Of a stretch of DNA of 64,000 bases, positions 22,386 to 34,229 are shown piece by piece. This DNA comes from Eriocheir sinensis (Eukaryota; Arthropoda; Malacostraca; Decapoda; Varunidae): contig NW_026111831.1 in assembly GCF_024679095.1 (NCBI RefSeq), forward strand, positions 2,060,286 to 2,124,285. Direction: 5' to 3'. Below the pieces are notes generated by a model. The model was given only the letters and a program-made list of their open reading frames with translations, was not told the origin of the DNA and did not search any database. How positions within the stretch are numbered: the first letter of the stretch is position 1; every line of letters starts with the position of its first letter. The translations under genes were made by a program, and so were the position numbers.

Positions 22386-22610
22386 ATACACAGAATAAAA
22401 ATGAGAGAATGAGAGAGGGAATGGACATGGCAGAATGGGAGAGAGGGAATAAGAATGAGATTGAGAGAAAATGAAAATGAGGGAGAATGAAATGAGGGAG
22501 AATGATAATGAGAATGAGAAACAGAGAGACTGAGAGAGAATGAGAATGAGATTGAGAGAATGTGAGAAAAAGAATGTCAGAGAGAATGAGAGAATGTTGG
22601 AGAGAGAAAG

Positions 22611-22704
<94 letters not shown>
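22386..22704. repeat. GA-rich tract of the ZNF2 module
   Basis: Imperfect GAGAATGA-rich DNA, then uninterrupted (GA)n from about 22,614 to 22,704. Equivalent to 7,182-7,585. Confidence 0.9.
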
Positions 22705-22707
<3 letters not shown>

Positions 22708-22943
22708 CAAATGAAAGAAAGAATGAGATGGCAAGCTTCAAAGAGAAAGTAAAGAGATGAAGATGGAGAGATTAATAAACAAATTAGAGAAATAACACAT
22801 GAAACAAAACAGTGTGAGATAAAGATAGGAAAAGAGTAACTGAAGAAAAGAAGGGAACCATGAAAAAAATGAAAGAAACACAGACAAATATACTCTCTCT
22901 CTCTCTCTCTTCGGTATATTATAAGCAATGAGTTCCATCATTA

Positions 22944-23222
22944 CGTGTCCGTGGTGCAGTGGTTAGCGTGGTCTGGGTTTGAACCCCGGCCCGGGCAGTC
23001 GGCGTGCAGTCCACCCAGCTGTTCATCCTTCCTTTCGGGCTGGTTGATAAATGGGTACCTGGGGACACCTGGGAAAGGCACGCTGGGGTAACCCTGGTGA
23101 CACACTGGCCCTGCGTCCCGGGGTGATGGGGACGGCTGAGTGTTGTTGAAGAACAGGGGAAAGATGTCTGGAGAAATTGAGTTTTTGAGGCACTGAAGGT
23201 CACCAAGTTCCCTGTGCCCCAT
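22944..23222 (+). repeat. SINE-C, copy 2
   Basis: Same box A (TGGTGCAGTGG) and box B (GGTTTGAACCCC) as at 7,822 and the same position relative to the ZNF stop codon. Confidence 0.75.
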
Positions 23223-23682
23223 TAAGAAGTGACGGCAAGGCCAGAGGCTAGGTGTTCCGCAGCGTCCAGCCCTGAGCCGTGTAATTCCCCCCTATGCGTC
23301 TGCACAAGGCAAACCTGCCATGGGCGGCAGGCTTACCTTATGCAGATGCATCGAGGAAAACAGCTGTTTGGTCAGGCCTGTCGTCAGAACCAGGATGGGC
23401 TACCAAACGCTGCCCCCCACCACATACATTACTTTGGTTGAGTGTAAGAAAAGGTCCATGTTTTTAGTCCACAATATATTTATCTGTGAAGCACAACACG
23501 AACGGTGTATACAAGCCGCGGACGAGACGAGTGACAAACGTGTGGATGTCGTGGCTGCCAGCCTGTAACTGACCACTGATGGCAGAGAGAAGTGCAAGCT
23601 ATACAGAATTGTACTGTCACGTGATTCTTGAGTGATATGGAAAGTTCTGTGCATAACACTTACAGCAGCACAACACAACACC

Positions 23683-24681
23683 TCAGGGGAAGTGGATCTT
23701 CATGTGCCGGGCAATATCCGGCTTGGTCTTGAAATGTTTCTTACAAACATCACACTTGAACTCTCTCAGGCCAGAGTGTCTGAAGATGTGCATGTTCAAC
23801 ACAGACATAGAAATGAACCTCTTGCCACACTCTTGGCATTCATGAGGTCTTTCACCAGTGTGTATAAAAGTGTGTGTGTTCAGGTCACTCTTGGCTCTGA
23901 ACTTTTTGCCACACTCACGGCATTCATGAGGTCTTTCATCAGTGTGTGTAAGGGTGTGTCTGTCGAGGTTACTCTTCTGAATAAACTTTTTGCCACACTC
24001 ACGGCATTCATGAGGTCTTTCACCAGTGTGTGTAAGGGTGTGTGCGTTGAGGTTACTCTTATCACTGAACTTTCTGCCACACTCTTGGCATTCATGAGGT
24101 CTTTCACCATTGTGTGTAAGGGTGTGTTTCTTGAGGTCACTCTTCTTACTGAACTTTTTGCCACACTCTTGGCATTCATGAGGTCTTTCACCACTGTGTC
24201 TAAGGGTGTGTCTGTTGAGGCCACTCTTTTGATTGAACTTTTTGCCACACTCACGGCATTCATGAGGTCTTTCACCAGTGTGTATAAGGGTGTGTGTGTT
24301 GAGGTTACGCTTACAAGTGAACTTTTTGCCACACTCACGGCATTCATGAGGTCTTTCACCAGTGTGTGTAAGGGTGTGTTTCTTGAGGTTACTCTTCTGA
24401 CTGAACTTTTTGCCACACTCATGGCATTCATGAGGTTTTTCACCAGTGTGTGTAAGGGTGTGTGTGTTGAGGTGACCCTTCTGACTGAACTTTTTGTCAC
24501 ACTCACGGCATTCATGAGGTCTTTCACCAGTGTGTGTAAGGGTATGTGTGTTGAGGTCCCTTTTCCTTCTGAACTTTTTGCCACACTCATGGCATTCATG
24601 AGGTCTTCCTCTAGAGTGTGTGGGTGTACTTGGTGAGGTTACCCTTCCCAGGGAGTCTTTTCCCACACTCTTGGCACTCAT
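23683..24681 (-). CDS. ZNF2: open C2H2 zinc-finger gene, 11 fingers
   Basis: The frame encodes 332 residues from the ATG at 24,681, which begins MSAKSVGKDSLGR and is conserved in ZNF2-5. After a ~27-residue leader come eleven C-x2-C-x12-H-x3-H fingers in 28-residue units with TGERPHE-type linkers. The helices in order are RRKRDLNTH, SQKGHLNTH, SQKSNLKKH, TCKRNLNTH, NQKSGLNRH, SKKSDLKKH, SDKSNLNAH, IQKSNLDRH, RAKSDLNTH, ISMSVLNMH and FKTKPDIARH. All zinc ligands are present. Such arrays bind DNA in the nucleus and the target is unknown. There is no recognisable effector domain, so an upstream exon may be missing from this prediction. Expression is unproven. Confidence 0.7.
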   Translation of the reverse strand: MSAKSVGKDSLGRVTSPSTPTHSRGRPHECHECGKKFRRKRDLNTHTLTHTGERPHECRECDKKFSQKGHLNTHTLTHTGEKPHECHECGKKFSQKSNLKKHTLTHTGERPHECRECGKKFTCKRNLNTHTLIHTGERPHECRECGKKFNQKSGLNRHTLRHSGERPHECQECGKKFSKKSDLKKHTLTHNGERPHECQECGRKFSDKSNLNAHTLTHTGERPHECRECGKKFIQKSNLDRHTLTHTDERPHECRECGKKFRAKSDLNTHTFIHTGERPHECQECGKRFISMSVLNMHIFRHSGLREFKCDVCKKHFKTKPDIARHMKIHFP

Positions 24682-25000
24682 GGTTACCAGTGTGTGCAAG
24701 GCTGTCTAGTGGACCTGCTCTCAGTCTCAAGTCTTCTTGCACTCAAACTTTTCCTTTCCTTTATGGCTGGAGATGCAAGCAGCAAGGTGGTGGTGGTGGT
24801 GAGGTGGCTCTCCTGATCACCCCTGATCCTCACACCACAGACAGTCTGCTCCTGCTGGTCCCGGCCACTCAGGCTGGTGCCCTGCCTTGCAGCCTCCACT
24901 GCAACAGAGATCAGCGGCAGCAAAGATGCAGGGAGCGCTGAGCACAGCACCGCCTCAGACCCTCACTTCTGCACAGCACTGGCGGGGCTGTGGGGACAAA
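24682..25000 (-). other. ZNF2 upstream region
   Basis: Same layout as 9,646-9,958: relic finger in another frame, a GGT/ACC triplet tract near 24,787 and acceptor-like CTGATCTCTGTTGCAG. The leader is shorter by about 20 bp than in ZNF3-5. Confidence 0.4.
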
Positions 25001-25499
25001 GATCACATCCTCATACAAACATGATTCAAAATAAAAAAAGCAGCTGCAAATTCCTAGAATGTATAACAAAGCATATCAGCTACAAGTTGTCAACCACAAT
25101 ATTGTGAAAACTATACCAAATAAACTGGGTCAAAATAGACCCAGAGTAATGAATTAACTGCCTTCAACATTTTGGAGGCACCGTGAAGCAGGCAGCTGAA
25201 AAGCACCTTGTAAAGACCTTCAGGAAAAGGGAAACTGAAAACCAAGAAGTGGCAGAACCACACCAGAGAACAGACACCATTAAAAGGACATCAGGGAGAG
25301 AATACAATTGAAAAGTGCACAGAGCAGTGCTCTTCAAACTGGGCGTGCCGGCCACCCTCAGGTGGGCGAGATTAACCAAGGGATGGACGTCTGTCTTGGC
25401 GGGACAAGTGGGTGGACGAGACCATGCCAGCGTGTCGGGATACATGGATACATGAAATGAACATGAACCAAACACCTCATACTGACCCCCTGAACACGT

Positions 25500-25638
25500 C
25501 CAGTTACTGTTCCTTTCCTTCACAGCAGTGGTTGCCAACACACCCAGTCACTGTTCCTTTCCTTCACAGCAGTGGTTGCTAACACACCCAGTCACTGTTC
25601 CTTTCCTTCACAGCAGTGGTTGCCAACACACCCAGTCA
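25500..25638. repeat. 44-bp minisatellite, about 3 copies
   Basis: Same unit as at 10,459. The last unit runs straight into the Harbinger remnant. Confidence 0.9.
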
Positions 25639-26320
25639 CATGCAGGTGTATAGATTCCCCCGTCAGGAAATCATCAGGCTCTGTGATGAGTTGCACCCCC
25701 ACCTGGAAAGGAGAACCAGGAGGGCACATGCACTCCCAACACACACCCAGGTTCTGGCTACACTAAGGTTTTTGTGAGTGGCAGCTTTCAAGGTGTTATT
25801 GGAAACGGTGTTGGAAATGACCAATCAAGGGCCATTGATAAAGTAACTCGGGTACTTTGTGAAAAGGCCAGTCATGAGATAAAGATGTCAACCACAACAA
25901 TAGTTATTAATAGAATTTTTAAGATAGTTTTCATGCATTTCATAATGATAAATAATGGATTAATGAATTTTCAACTTCACAGGAGACAGTGCGTATCCTA
26001 TGGAGCCATTCCTGATGACCCCAGTTGCACGCCCGACAACGCCTGGGGAGGAATGATACAACAAGTCATCACAGGACAAGATGAGTTGTCGAACGGACCT
26101 TTGGGATCCTCAAGTCAAGGTGCAGGTGCCTACATAAGTCAGGAGGAAGTTTGCAGCATGACCCCAAGAAGACTATGAAGATTGCGACTTCTTGTATGCT
26201 CCTGCACAACTACTGAGTGGATCGCTGCAGAAGAAGTACCAGTTCAGCCTGTGAGAAACAGCAGACTGATTCCTGGTCAAGTTGTCAGGCAGGAAATTAT
26301 TAGAAACTTCTTTTCCTGAG
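25639..26320 (+). pseudogene. Harbinger (PIF/HARBI1-like) transposase remnant, copy 1
   Basis: ATGCAGGTGTATAGATTCCC at 25,639 starts a frame with RFPRQEIIRLCDELHPHLER and RAHALPTHTQVLATLRF, as in the N-terminal part of HARBI1-like nucleases. GSFQGVIGNGVGNDQSRAID follows in a shifted frame. After an AT-rich, intron-like interval ending TTTTCAACTTCACAG comes a YPMEPFLMTPV-type stretch and, with stops, the CVVERTFGILKSR-type motif. The central catalytic region with the first Asp is missing. The element is dead and lies directly after the 44-bp array. Confidence 0.7.
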
Positions 26321-26517
26321 TATAGGTAGGCATATATGTAGACCTTGCAGTTAGTAATAGATTACTTTCAAATGTAAATGTGCACAACTCACAGTCGGAG
26401 GCATAAGAACAAAACAAGAAATCATAATGGCCACATGTTCAGCATTCTTGATCACAATTTTATGGCGATTATTATTAATATTTAATTAATATCAGCTTAC
26501 ACCTGCAGATTGCGTAT
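26321..26517. other. Spacer after Harbinger remnant
   Basis: AT-rich, no feature seen. Shared with 57,221-57,417. Confidence 0.4.
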
Positions 26518-26720
26518 GGTGCACCGGTGGCCGAGTGGTCAGTGTGTGTATGTGATCCAGAGGACTCGACTCCACACCGCAAGACGCTGAGAGTTTTCAA
26601 CCATTGACAAGTGGCAGAGGGTTACCAACATGCTGCCCAGCAGATCTTCAGTCAACCCTAACTTCAGCGTCTTTGATCAAGAGGGGCACCACCTCCACAC
26701 CACACATTCTTATCACCTAG
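26518..26720 (+). repeat. SINE-D, tRNA-Ser/Leu-like, copy 1
   Basis: Box A TGGCCGAGTGG (26,528-26,538) and box B GGACTCGACTCC (26,562-26,573) are spaced as in a tRNA gene, but the acceptor stem does not close and the body continues, so this is a SINE rather than a tRNA gene. The twin is at 57,418. Confidence 0.6.
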
Positions 26721-28235
26721 TTTGGTACCCTACTTGTCCATCTCACATGCCCCATGTATCTCAGCATTCTGCACTCTTGGCTCCATGTCATCCTCTCCAA
26801 CTTGTTGTTTCATATAGCATAACCGGCCTCACATACATAGAAGTGATCAATATACCTAGGCTATAATATTATATTTAAGGACTCTTATACGAGGTATCGC
26901 CCCATACAGAGGTGTCGAAGTAAGTCTGTCTGATAGTAGGCTGGCTGACTGCTGTCGGGACCCAAGCCAGCATGCCCTGGGGGTTGTGTGCAGGAGGAGG
27001 AAAGAGGGAAAAGGACAAATGGTGTGTGTATCATTATCAGGGGTAACCACGGTGGAGTGCAAACACTCAGTAGTTGTAGTAAGGCTTAATTAAGTTGATG
27101 AGTGGTGTTAGACTGAATGAGCAGGTTTTTTACCACATGTTAGTGGGAACACTTGATAGGTTTTGTTTGTGTGTTGGTGTTACTTGTTTCTTGTGTTTAC
27201 ATGTTAGTTTATAATTAGACTAAGTTCTAAGTGTTATGAGCGACAATTTAGTCTTGTATGGCTGAATCCTGTCCCTTGACCCTTAGTTCATCATCAGAAT
27301 CTCTAAACAAATATATTTACCTTAAGTAATATTCTTAAAGTCACGCTTCCCATATTATTTGGCAGATGATAATCCTGTGCGATAACGGTGCCTTATAAGA
27401 CTTGGTAAATAAACTACTAATTTTACTCTCTGGTTTAAGTGATCAACAATTAATTCTACTTTGAGGTATAATTAACCAACATTATTAAGGAGTGCCCATG
27501 CCAGGCACGACATTAAGAATATTTTTCTGTTGACCAGCAGACTTACTATAGTCAAACCATTTCCAATAGTCTGTTGAGGGAGTGGCTTCTGCAGGTCCTT
27601 TCCTCCCTTCTGCTTTGCCACACAATTCCAGTTACCTATTTCCTCTGTTTCCTGTCCCCTCTTTCACAAACTGGGCACCTATAATGCACCCCTACTTGAT
27701 TTACATTTCTCAGCCCTGAGCATCTCTTTGTGGCACCACTTATCACCCCCTGTGCACAGGGCAGAGTTAGTAGCCATTTCTCTTCCACACCAACTACCTT
27801 CCTATATATATGATTTCTCAGTAATTAGTTATTTGTTGTGCTGTATTAGCTGTTACGTGCTACATCAAGCTGTAATATCTACCCAAGCTGCGGGTTAATC
27901 CAATAAAAAAAAAAGTGAATGACTAAGTCATGTGTTATTATTCCCAAGCTCCATTGGCAATGGCGAGTGCACATTATATAACTGAAGCATATTACACATT
28001 CATTGATCACAATTAAAACTAACTACCCTAATCAAATTAAATCTAACCTAACCTGATCTGACCTAATTAAACTAAATATAAGGTAACCTGGCCTTAATGC
28101 CTGCTCCCAAAATTAAATAAATGGAAGTAAATATGATATCAATTTCCAAAATATACCTGAGGAACAAAAAGAGAAAGAATGACAAGAATTGAACTATGAA
28201 ACAAGAATTGTTGGCTTCAAGATGACCTCAACTGA
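26721..28235. other. Unassigned region
   Basis: No coding motif was found. 26,721-26,877 is shared with 57,620-57,780; the rest is unique in the window except the repeat fragment at about 27,415-27,510 (see 13,223). An A-tract is at 27,906-27,915. Confidence 0.35.
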
Positions 28236-28560
28236 CTAAGAATGACAATTAAGATCTACGCAATGTGACAGGTCAGAATTGAGTCTTGAAAATGATTTCT
28301 GATGATTAAGGATGACATGATCTACTGAATGACAACAATTGTCTGCTTTGAAAATGACCTCAGCTGAAATAATATTGCATGCATTTAACCTTTTTACATC
28401 CCTCTCCAACATCCTATTCCATTCGGTCACAACTGTTACCATAATCCTCTTTTCTCTCTTATACATCACTCAAGTAGCATGTGCTCAATCATATTGTTAC
28501 CCTCCCTTTCACCCATACATGAATGTCACACCTTGCTTCCCCCCATCAGGCACCTGTGCT
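28236..28560 (-). pseudogene. Degenerate LINE C-terminal tail, RT-B-like
   Basis: The minus strand reads NNMIEHMLLE, then after a 1-bp shift MYKREKRIMVTVVTEWNRML. This parallels the VVLECKKYDRERTKMM region of the RT-B copy at 59,505-60,251. It is short and decayed. Confidence 0.4.
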
Positions 28561-29177
28561 CCCACCTGCCTCTCCCTTGTCCATCGCCCTTGCCAGGCCG
28601 GCCCCCAGGACTTGCCTCTCCTGAGCACTGTCAAACCTCTTCCTTAGTTCCTCATCTCACTCCTCAGTGCACGTATTATGCATTCCTGAGCCTCTAACTT
28701 CCTCTCGTACCCACACATAGCATACGTTGTTCACCTCTAACCCACACCTCTTTGCCGCGCCTGACAACTGCCCCACTTCTAAAATCTTGACCGTCGTTAT
28801 TTCCAGCACGGTAACCTCCTCTCCGGCCAATACTCACTAGTCTTCCCCATCTTAGCTTGGCTGTACGGACTTGAGGAAATACTGACTCGCGGTAGTTTTC
28901 GTCGCTGGCGCCGTTTTTTTGCAATCACCTTCCTTGATCCTGATTGGCTGTCTTTTTTGTTTCACTGATTTCCATTGGTTGCAATCACATCAGCTGGTGA
29001 GCTGCCCGCCCTCTACCGCCTCACTCGTGAACCATAGGGCTGACCCTTAGCACGCCGCGGCGACCGCGCTGTGCATCGCTGCGGAGGAGGATCCTAGCGC
29101 GGAGCAAACTTGTGACGCGACCCGTGACTTACAACCGTCTCCGGGGATAAGTTACCACCACCTTTGAGCATCCGGCG
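28561..29177. other. Unassigned, GC-richer region with CCAAT motifs
   Basis: Two inverse CCAAT boxes (GATTGGCTG near 28,942 and CATTGGTTG near 28,973) lie about 30 bp apart before GC-rich DNA (29,035-29,150). This could be a promoter, but no downstream gene was found on either strand. Confidence 0.3.
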
Positions 29178-29425
29178 CCTGAAGACCACCCATCAACCCG
29201 GACTCTAGAGGAAGCCGTCCAAGCGAATGAAGAACGAGTTCCGGGGGGCAGCATGAGCCAATGCAAGATGGCGCCACTATAAACACTCGCCTGCGCCAGA
29301 ACGGGCTGGGCCGACCATCAGGCCCCACCTGGAAGAAGCCTTGGGCCGTTCATCAGGCCCACCGGGAAGATGCCTGCCGGCGCAATAGGTAGCAACGTAA
29401 AAAAAAAAAAAAAAAAAAAAAAAAA
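29178..29425 (+). repeat. SINE-A body with poly(A) tail
   Basis: GAAGACCACCCATCAACCCG and ATGAGCCAATGCAAGATGGC match the body of SINE-A (46,328-46,643, minus). The sequence ends in 27 A residues (29,399-29,425), showing that SINE-A has a poly(A)-type 3' end. The tRNA head is absent here. Confidence 0.65.
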
Positions 29426-30037
<612 letters not shown>

Positions 30038-30054
30038 CCCCGTGTACACCTCCC

Positions 30055-30474
30055 ACCGAGACCCATTTGCCGTATCGTGATTAATTCGCCGAATATTCGG
30101 GGACATGTCCCCAAATAGTCTTGGCCATTCGGCAACATGTCCCTGAAGAGTCGGTGACAAATTTGCCAATAAAATTAAAATTTCAACGGTCAAAATTCGG
30201 CGACAATTCGCCGAACACCGCGAATCGGATGCCGAATTGTCAGCGACATTTCGGCAACAATTCGGCGTCCATTTTACATTCGTGCACATTCGGCGAACGG
30301 CCACGAATTTTTCATGCAACATGAAACTTTCGTGGCGGCCGTGACCAACTGTCAAAAGTCGCGAGGTGGACGCAGACATGTCCCCGAACGGCCAAGAACA
30401 GGCAAGAAAGATGCCGAACTTGCTCGCGACAGAGGATGACTTGCATATTCGCGCACATTCGTGAGCCAAAATTC
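30055..30474. other. TTCGGC-rich segment of unknown nature
   Basis: The words ATTCGGC, TTCGGCGA and their inverses recur about a dozen times, with the palindrome GGGGACATGTCCCC near 30,099-30,112 and ACATGTCCC at three places. There is no frame of interest on the plus strand. It may be a subterminal-repeat-bearing transposon end; no terminal inverted repeats were resolved. Confidence 0.45.
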
Positions 30475-31376
30475 GGCAGTGTATTTGGGGCTTACGGTCA
30501 TGTATCAGCTGATTGGGACTTCTCGAAAATATGATTTGCCATTTGATATACAATTAGAAATGTACAATAGTATGGTGGTGACAGCTGCGACTTACGCATG
30601 CGAAATATGGGGTTATGACATTATAAGGGAAGTGGAATCTTTACAGATGAGGCATCTTAAATATGTAATGTATGTACATAGGTATACAAGTACAGATATT
30701 GTATATGGGGAATCAGGAATGTATCCACTGGAAATATCTATAAAATGCAGGATGATAAATTATTGGTCAAGGTTAATTACGGGAAAAAATACTGAGCTGA
30801 GTTATGTTATGTACACATGTTTATTGCACTTATGTATGTCTGGTACTTTTATATTGCCATGGTTGGACTATATAAAACGTATATGTATTGAATGTGGTCT
30901 GTCAGGCGTATGGCAGCCACAAACCATCAACAATGTTAAGTTGTTTAGGAAGACCGTTGAGCAGAGGTTGAAATATTTATGGATATCAACTTGGTATAGG
31001 AATATAACAACAAAAGGCAAATGTAGTAGTTACAGTATGTATAAAGAAATTTATGGGATTGAGGATTACCTTGTTAAACTAAGTAAAACAAACCGTATCA
31101 ATATAAGTAAGATTCTCACAGGAAATAACCAATTACCAGTTGTCAGTGGCAGGTACCGTGATATCAGAAGAGAAGAATGGTATTGTGATAAATGTAATGG
31201 TGAACAAATAGGGGATGAATGTGCACATGCTAAGCAATTTGGCTCATTTTATTAAATTAGTTCTGAGGCATTTTAGATAAAGAGTTGATGATATAACTGG
31301 TTACACAGGGGCTGTGCTCCATTCTTTTATTGTAAAAGTCTGAGCAATAAATGCATTCTATTCTATTCTTCTATTC
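30475..31376 (+). pseudogene. RT-F: 5'-truncated LINE, C-terminal part of ORF2
   Basis: An open plus frame to 31,255 reads YNSMVVTAATYACEIWGYD, LEISIKCRMINYWSRL and ends with EEWYCDKCNGEQIGDECAH. This is the post-RT part of a LINE ORF2, with a terminal CxxC-x8-H-like knuckle. The 3' end has TTCTATTCTATTCTTC repeats (about 31,355-31,378), a usual LINE tail. No RT active site is present. The frame is uninterrupted for about 260 codons, so it is a relatively young truncated copy. It borders the CA tract next to ZNF3, where other modules have SINE-C. Confidence 0.65.

Positions 31377-31378
<2 letters not shown>

Positions 31379-31432
<54 letters not shown>
31379..31432. repeat. (CA)n microsatellite
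   Basis: 54 bp of CA between the LINE tail and the ZNF3 3' flank. Confidence 0.95.
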
Positions 31433-31434
<2 letters not shown>

Positions 31435-31465
31435 CATAACACATCGAGCAGCACAACACGGCACC

Positions 31466-32380
31466 TCAGGGGAAGTGAATCTTCATGTGCTGGGCAATAT
31501 CCTGCTTGGTCTTGAAATGTTTCTTACAAACATCACACTTGAACTCTCTCAGGCCAGAGTGTCTGAAGATGTGCTTGTTCAACACAGACATAGAAATGAA
31601 CCTCTTGCCACACTCTTGGCATTCATGAGGTCTTTCACCACTGTGTCTAAGGGTGTGTGTGTTGAGGGTACTCTTCTGATTGAACTTTTTGCCACACTCA
31701 TGACATTCATGAGGTCTTTCACCAGTGTGTATAAGGGTGTGTGTGTTGAGGTTACTCTTATCACTGAACTTTTTGCCACACTCACTGCATTCATGAGGAC
31801 TTTCACCAGTGTGTGTAAGGGTGTGATTCTTGAGGTGACTCTTCTGATGGAACTTTTTGCCACACTCATGGCATTCATGAGGTCTTTCACCAGTGTGTGT
31901 AAGGGTGTGTTTCTCGAGGTCACTCTTCCTACTGAACTTTTTGTCACAATCATGGCATTCATGAGGTCTTTCACCAGTGTGTGTAAGGGTGTGTGTGTTG
32001 AGGTTACTCCTCTGATTGAACTTTTTGCCACACTCACGGCATTCATGAGGTCTTTCACCAGTGTGTGTAAGGGTGTGTTTCTTGAGGTCACTCTTACTGC
32101 TGAACGTTTTGTCACAATCATGGCATTCATGAGGTCTTTCACCAGTGTGTGTAAGGGTGTGTGTGTTGAGGTTACTCTTCTGACTGAACTTTTTGCCACA
32201 CTCACGGCATTCATGAGGTCTTTCACCAGTGTGTGTAAGGGTGTGTCTGTTGAGGTTACTCTTCTGATTGAACGTTTTCCCACACTTACGGCATTCATGA
32301 GGTCTTTCACCAGAGTGTGTGGGTGTACTTGGTGAGGTCACCCTTCCCAGGGAGTCTTTTCCCACACTCTTGGCACTCAT
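31466..32380 (-). CDS. ZNF3: open C2H2 zinc-finger gene, 10 fingers
   Basis: The frame encodes 304 residues from the ATG at 32,380 (MSAKSVGKDSLGR). It is exactly one 84-bp unit shorter than ZNF2 and ZNF4. The helices in order are NQKSNLNRH, SQKSNLNTH, SSKSDLKKH, NQRSNLNTH, SRKSDLEKH, HQKSHLKNH, SDKSNLNTH, NQKSTLNTH, ISMSVLNKH and FKTKQDIAQH. All zinc ligands are intact and the linkers are TGERPHE or TGESPHE. The frame is open upstream of the ATG for another 23 codons without an earlier ATG. A DNA-binding role is inferred from the family. The 3' flank differs from the other modules, with no SINE-C or GA tract. Confidence 0.7.
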   Translation of the reverse strand: MSAKSVGKDSLGRVTSPSTPTHSGERPHECRKCGKTFNQKSNLNRHTLTHTGERPHECRECGKKFSQKSNLNTHTLTHTGERPHECHDCDKTFSSKSDLKKHTLTHTGERPHECRECGKKFNQRSNLNTHTLTHTGERPHECHDCDKKFSRKSDLEKHTLTHTGERPHECHECGKKFHQKSHLKNHTLTHTGESPHECSECGKKFSDKSNLNTHTLIHTGERPHECHECGKKFNQKSTLNTHTLRHSGERPHECQECGKRFISMSVLNKHIFRHSGLREFKCDVCKKHFKTKQDIAQHMKIHFP

Positions 32381-32700
32381 GGTTTCCTTCACCAGTGTGT
32401 GGAAGGCTGTGTCTAGTGGACCTGCTCTCACTCTCAAGTCTTCTTGCACTCAAACTTTTCCTTTCCTTTATGGCTGGAGATGCCAGCAGCAAGGTGGTGG
32501 TGGTGGTGGTGGTGGTGGTGAGGCTCTCCTGGTCACCCCTGATCCTCACACCACAGACAGTCTGTTCCTGCTGGTCCCGGGCACTCAGGCTGGTGCCCTA
32601 CCTTGCAGCCTCCACTGCAACAGAGATCAGCAGCAGCAAAGACGCAGGGAGCGCTGAGCACAGCACCGCCTCAGACTCTCACGTCTGCACAGCACCGGCG
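32381..32700 (-). other. ZNF3 upstream region
   Basis: Relic finger in another frame, a (GGT)9-type tract (about 32,493-32,520) and the acceptor-like CTGATCTCTGTTGCAG. A stop codon lies in the alternative upstream frame (CAAGGTAGGGC), so an extended protein through this region is not conserved. Confidence 0.4.
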
Positions 32701-33225
32701 GGGCTGTGGGGACAAAGATCACATCCTCATACAAACATGATTCAAAATAAAAAAAAGCAGCTGCAAATTCCTAAAATGTATAACAAAGCATATCAGTTAC
32801 AAGTTGTCAACCACAATATTGTGAAAACTACACCAAATAAACTGGGTCAAAATAGACCCAGAGTAATGAATTAACTGCCTTCAACATTTTGGAGGCACCG
32901 TGTAGCAGGCAGCTGAAAAGCACCTTGTAAAGACCTTCAGGAAAAGGGAAACTGAAAACCAAGAAGGGGCAGAACCACACCAGAGAACAGACACCATAAA
33001 AAGGACATCAAGGAGAGAATACAATTGAAAAGTGCACAGAGCAGTGCTCTTCAAACTGGGCATGCCGGCCACCCTCAGGTGGGCGAGATTAACCAAGGGA
33101 TGGACGGCTGTCTTGGCGGGACAAGTGGGTGGACGAGACCATGCCAGCGTGTCGGGATACATGGATACATGGATACATGAAATGAACATGAGCCAAACAC
33201 CTCATACTGACCCCCTGAACACATC

Positions 33226-33565
33226 CAGTTACTGTTCCTTTCCCTCACAGCAGTGGTTGCCAACACACCCAGTTACTGTTCCTTTCCTTCACAGCAGTGG
33301 TTGCCAACACACCCAGTAACTGTTCCTTTCCTTCACAGCAGTGGTTGCCAACACACCCAGTTACTGTTCCTTTACTTCACAGCAGTGGTTGCTAACACAC
33401 CCAGTTACTGTTCCTTTCCTTCACAGCAGTGGTTGCTAACACACCCAGTTACTGTTCCTTTCCTTCACAGCAGTGGTTGCTAACACACCCAGTTACTGTT
33501 CCTTTCCTTCACAGCAGTGGTTGCTAACACACCCAGTTACTGTTCCTTTCCTTCACAGCAGTGGT
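33226..33565. repeat. 44-bp minisatellite, about 7.7 copies
   Basis: Same unit as elsewhere. The last unit changes from GGTTGC to GGTATC and continues into the RT-G fragment. 32,701-33,225 is the spacer common to all ZNF modules. Confidence 0.9.
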
Positions 33566-33860
33566 ATCTAACACACCCATTTGTTTTAGATGTTTCCAAA
33601 GCCTTCGCTAAAGTCTCGCACAAAAGACTGACATTAAAACTGAAATACTATGGTATTTCAGGACCTATTCTACACTGGATCACTGCATTTCTTACTAACT
33701 GGACTCAACGTGTTCCTCTTGATGGATCTTCATGTGACACCGTCCCTGTTTCTTCAGGTGTCCCACAAGGCACCGTTAACGATCTTCCACTCTCAACGCC
33801 TAAGTCTTCCACTAGACTATTTGCCAATAATAGTGTGCTGTTTAGCGCAGTGAAGACTAG
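33566..33860 (+). pseudogene. RT-G: RT core fragment, inactive, copy 1
   Basis: The frame has LDVSKAFAKVSHKRL, YYGISGPILHWI, VSSGVPQGTV and RLFANNSVLFSA. These are RT motifs of a CR1-like LINE. The LGPLLF segment after PQGTV is deleted, and the catalytic FADD is FANN, so both catalytic aspartates of that box are lost. In the twin at 44,496 the first motif is intact (AFDKV) but FANN is shared. Confidence 0.75.
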
Positions 33861-33861
33861 G

Positions 33862-34200
33862 GATGTACTGATGTATCAGTATCGGTGGTATTGGCACATT
33901 TTAAGAGTATCGGTATGAGTATCGGTGGTATCGGCACATTTTAAGAGTATTGGTATCAGTATCGGTGGTATCGGCACATTTTAAGAGTATCGGTATCAGT
34001 ATCGGCACATTTTAAGAGTATTGGTTTCAGTATCGGTGGTATCGGCACATTTTAAGAGTATCGGTATCAGTATCGGTGGCATCGGCACATTTTAAGAGTA
34101 TCGGTATCAGTATCAGTGGTATCGGGACATTTTAAGAGTATCGGTATCAGTATCGGTGGTATTGGCACATTTTAAGAGTATCGGTATCGTTATCAGCTGA
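33862..34200. repeat. 40-bp VNTR, copy 1
   Basis: TATCGGTATCAGTATCGGTG plus GTATCGGCACATTTTAAGAG recurs with small deletions. The array separates the RT core and the C-terminal part of RT-G. Confidence 0.85.
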
Positions 34201-34229
34201 TTTTCAGCCGATACTACCGATACTTGAAT

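Noticed and set aside
26518..26600. A tRNA-Ser or tRNA-Leu gene
   Set aside because: Boxes A and B are present, but the acceptor and anticodon stems do not pair convincingly and the sequence is part of a duplicated SINE. The same holds for the heads at 569, 2,822, 7,822 and 46,560.
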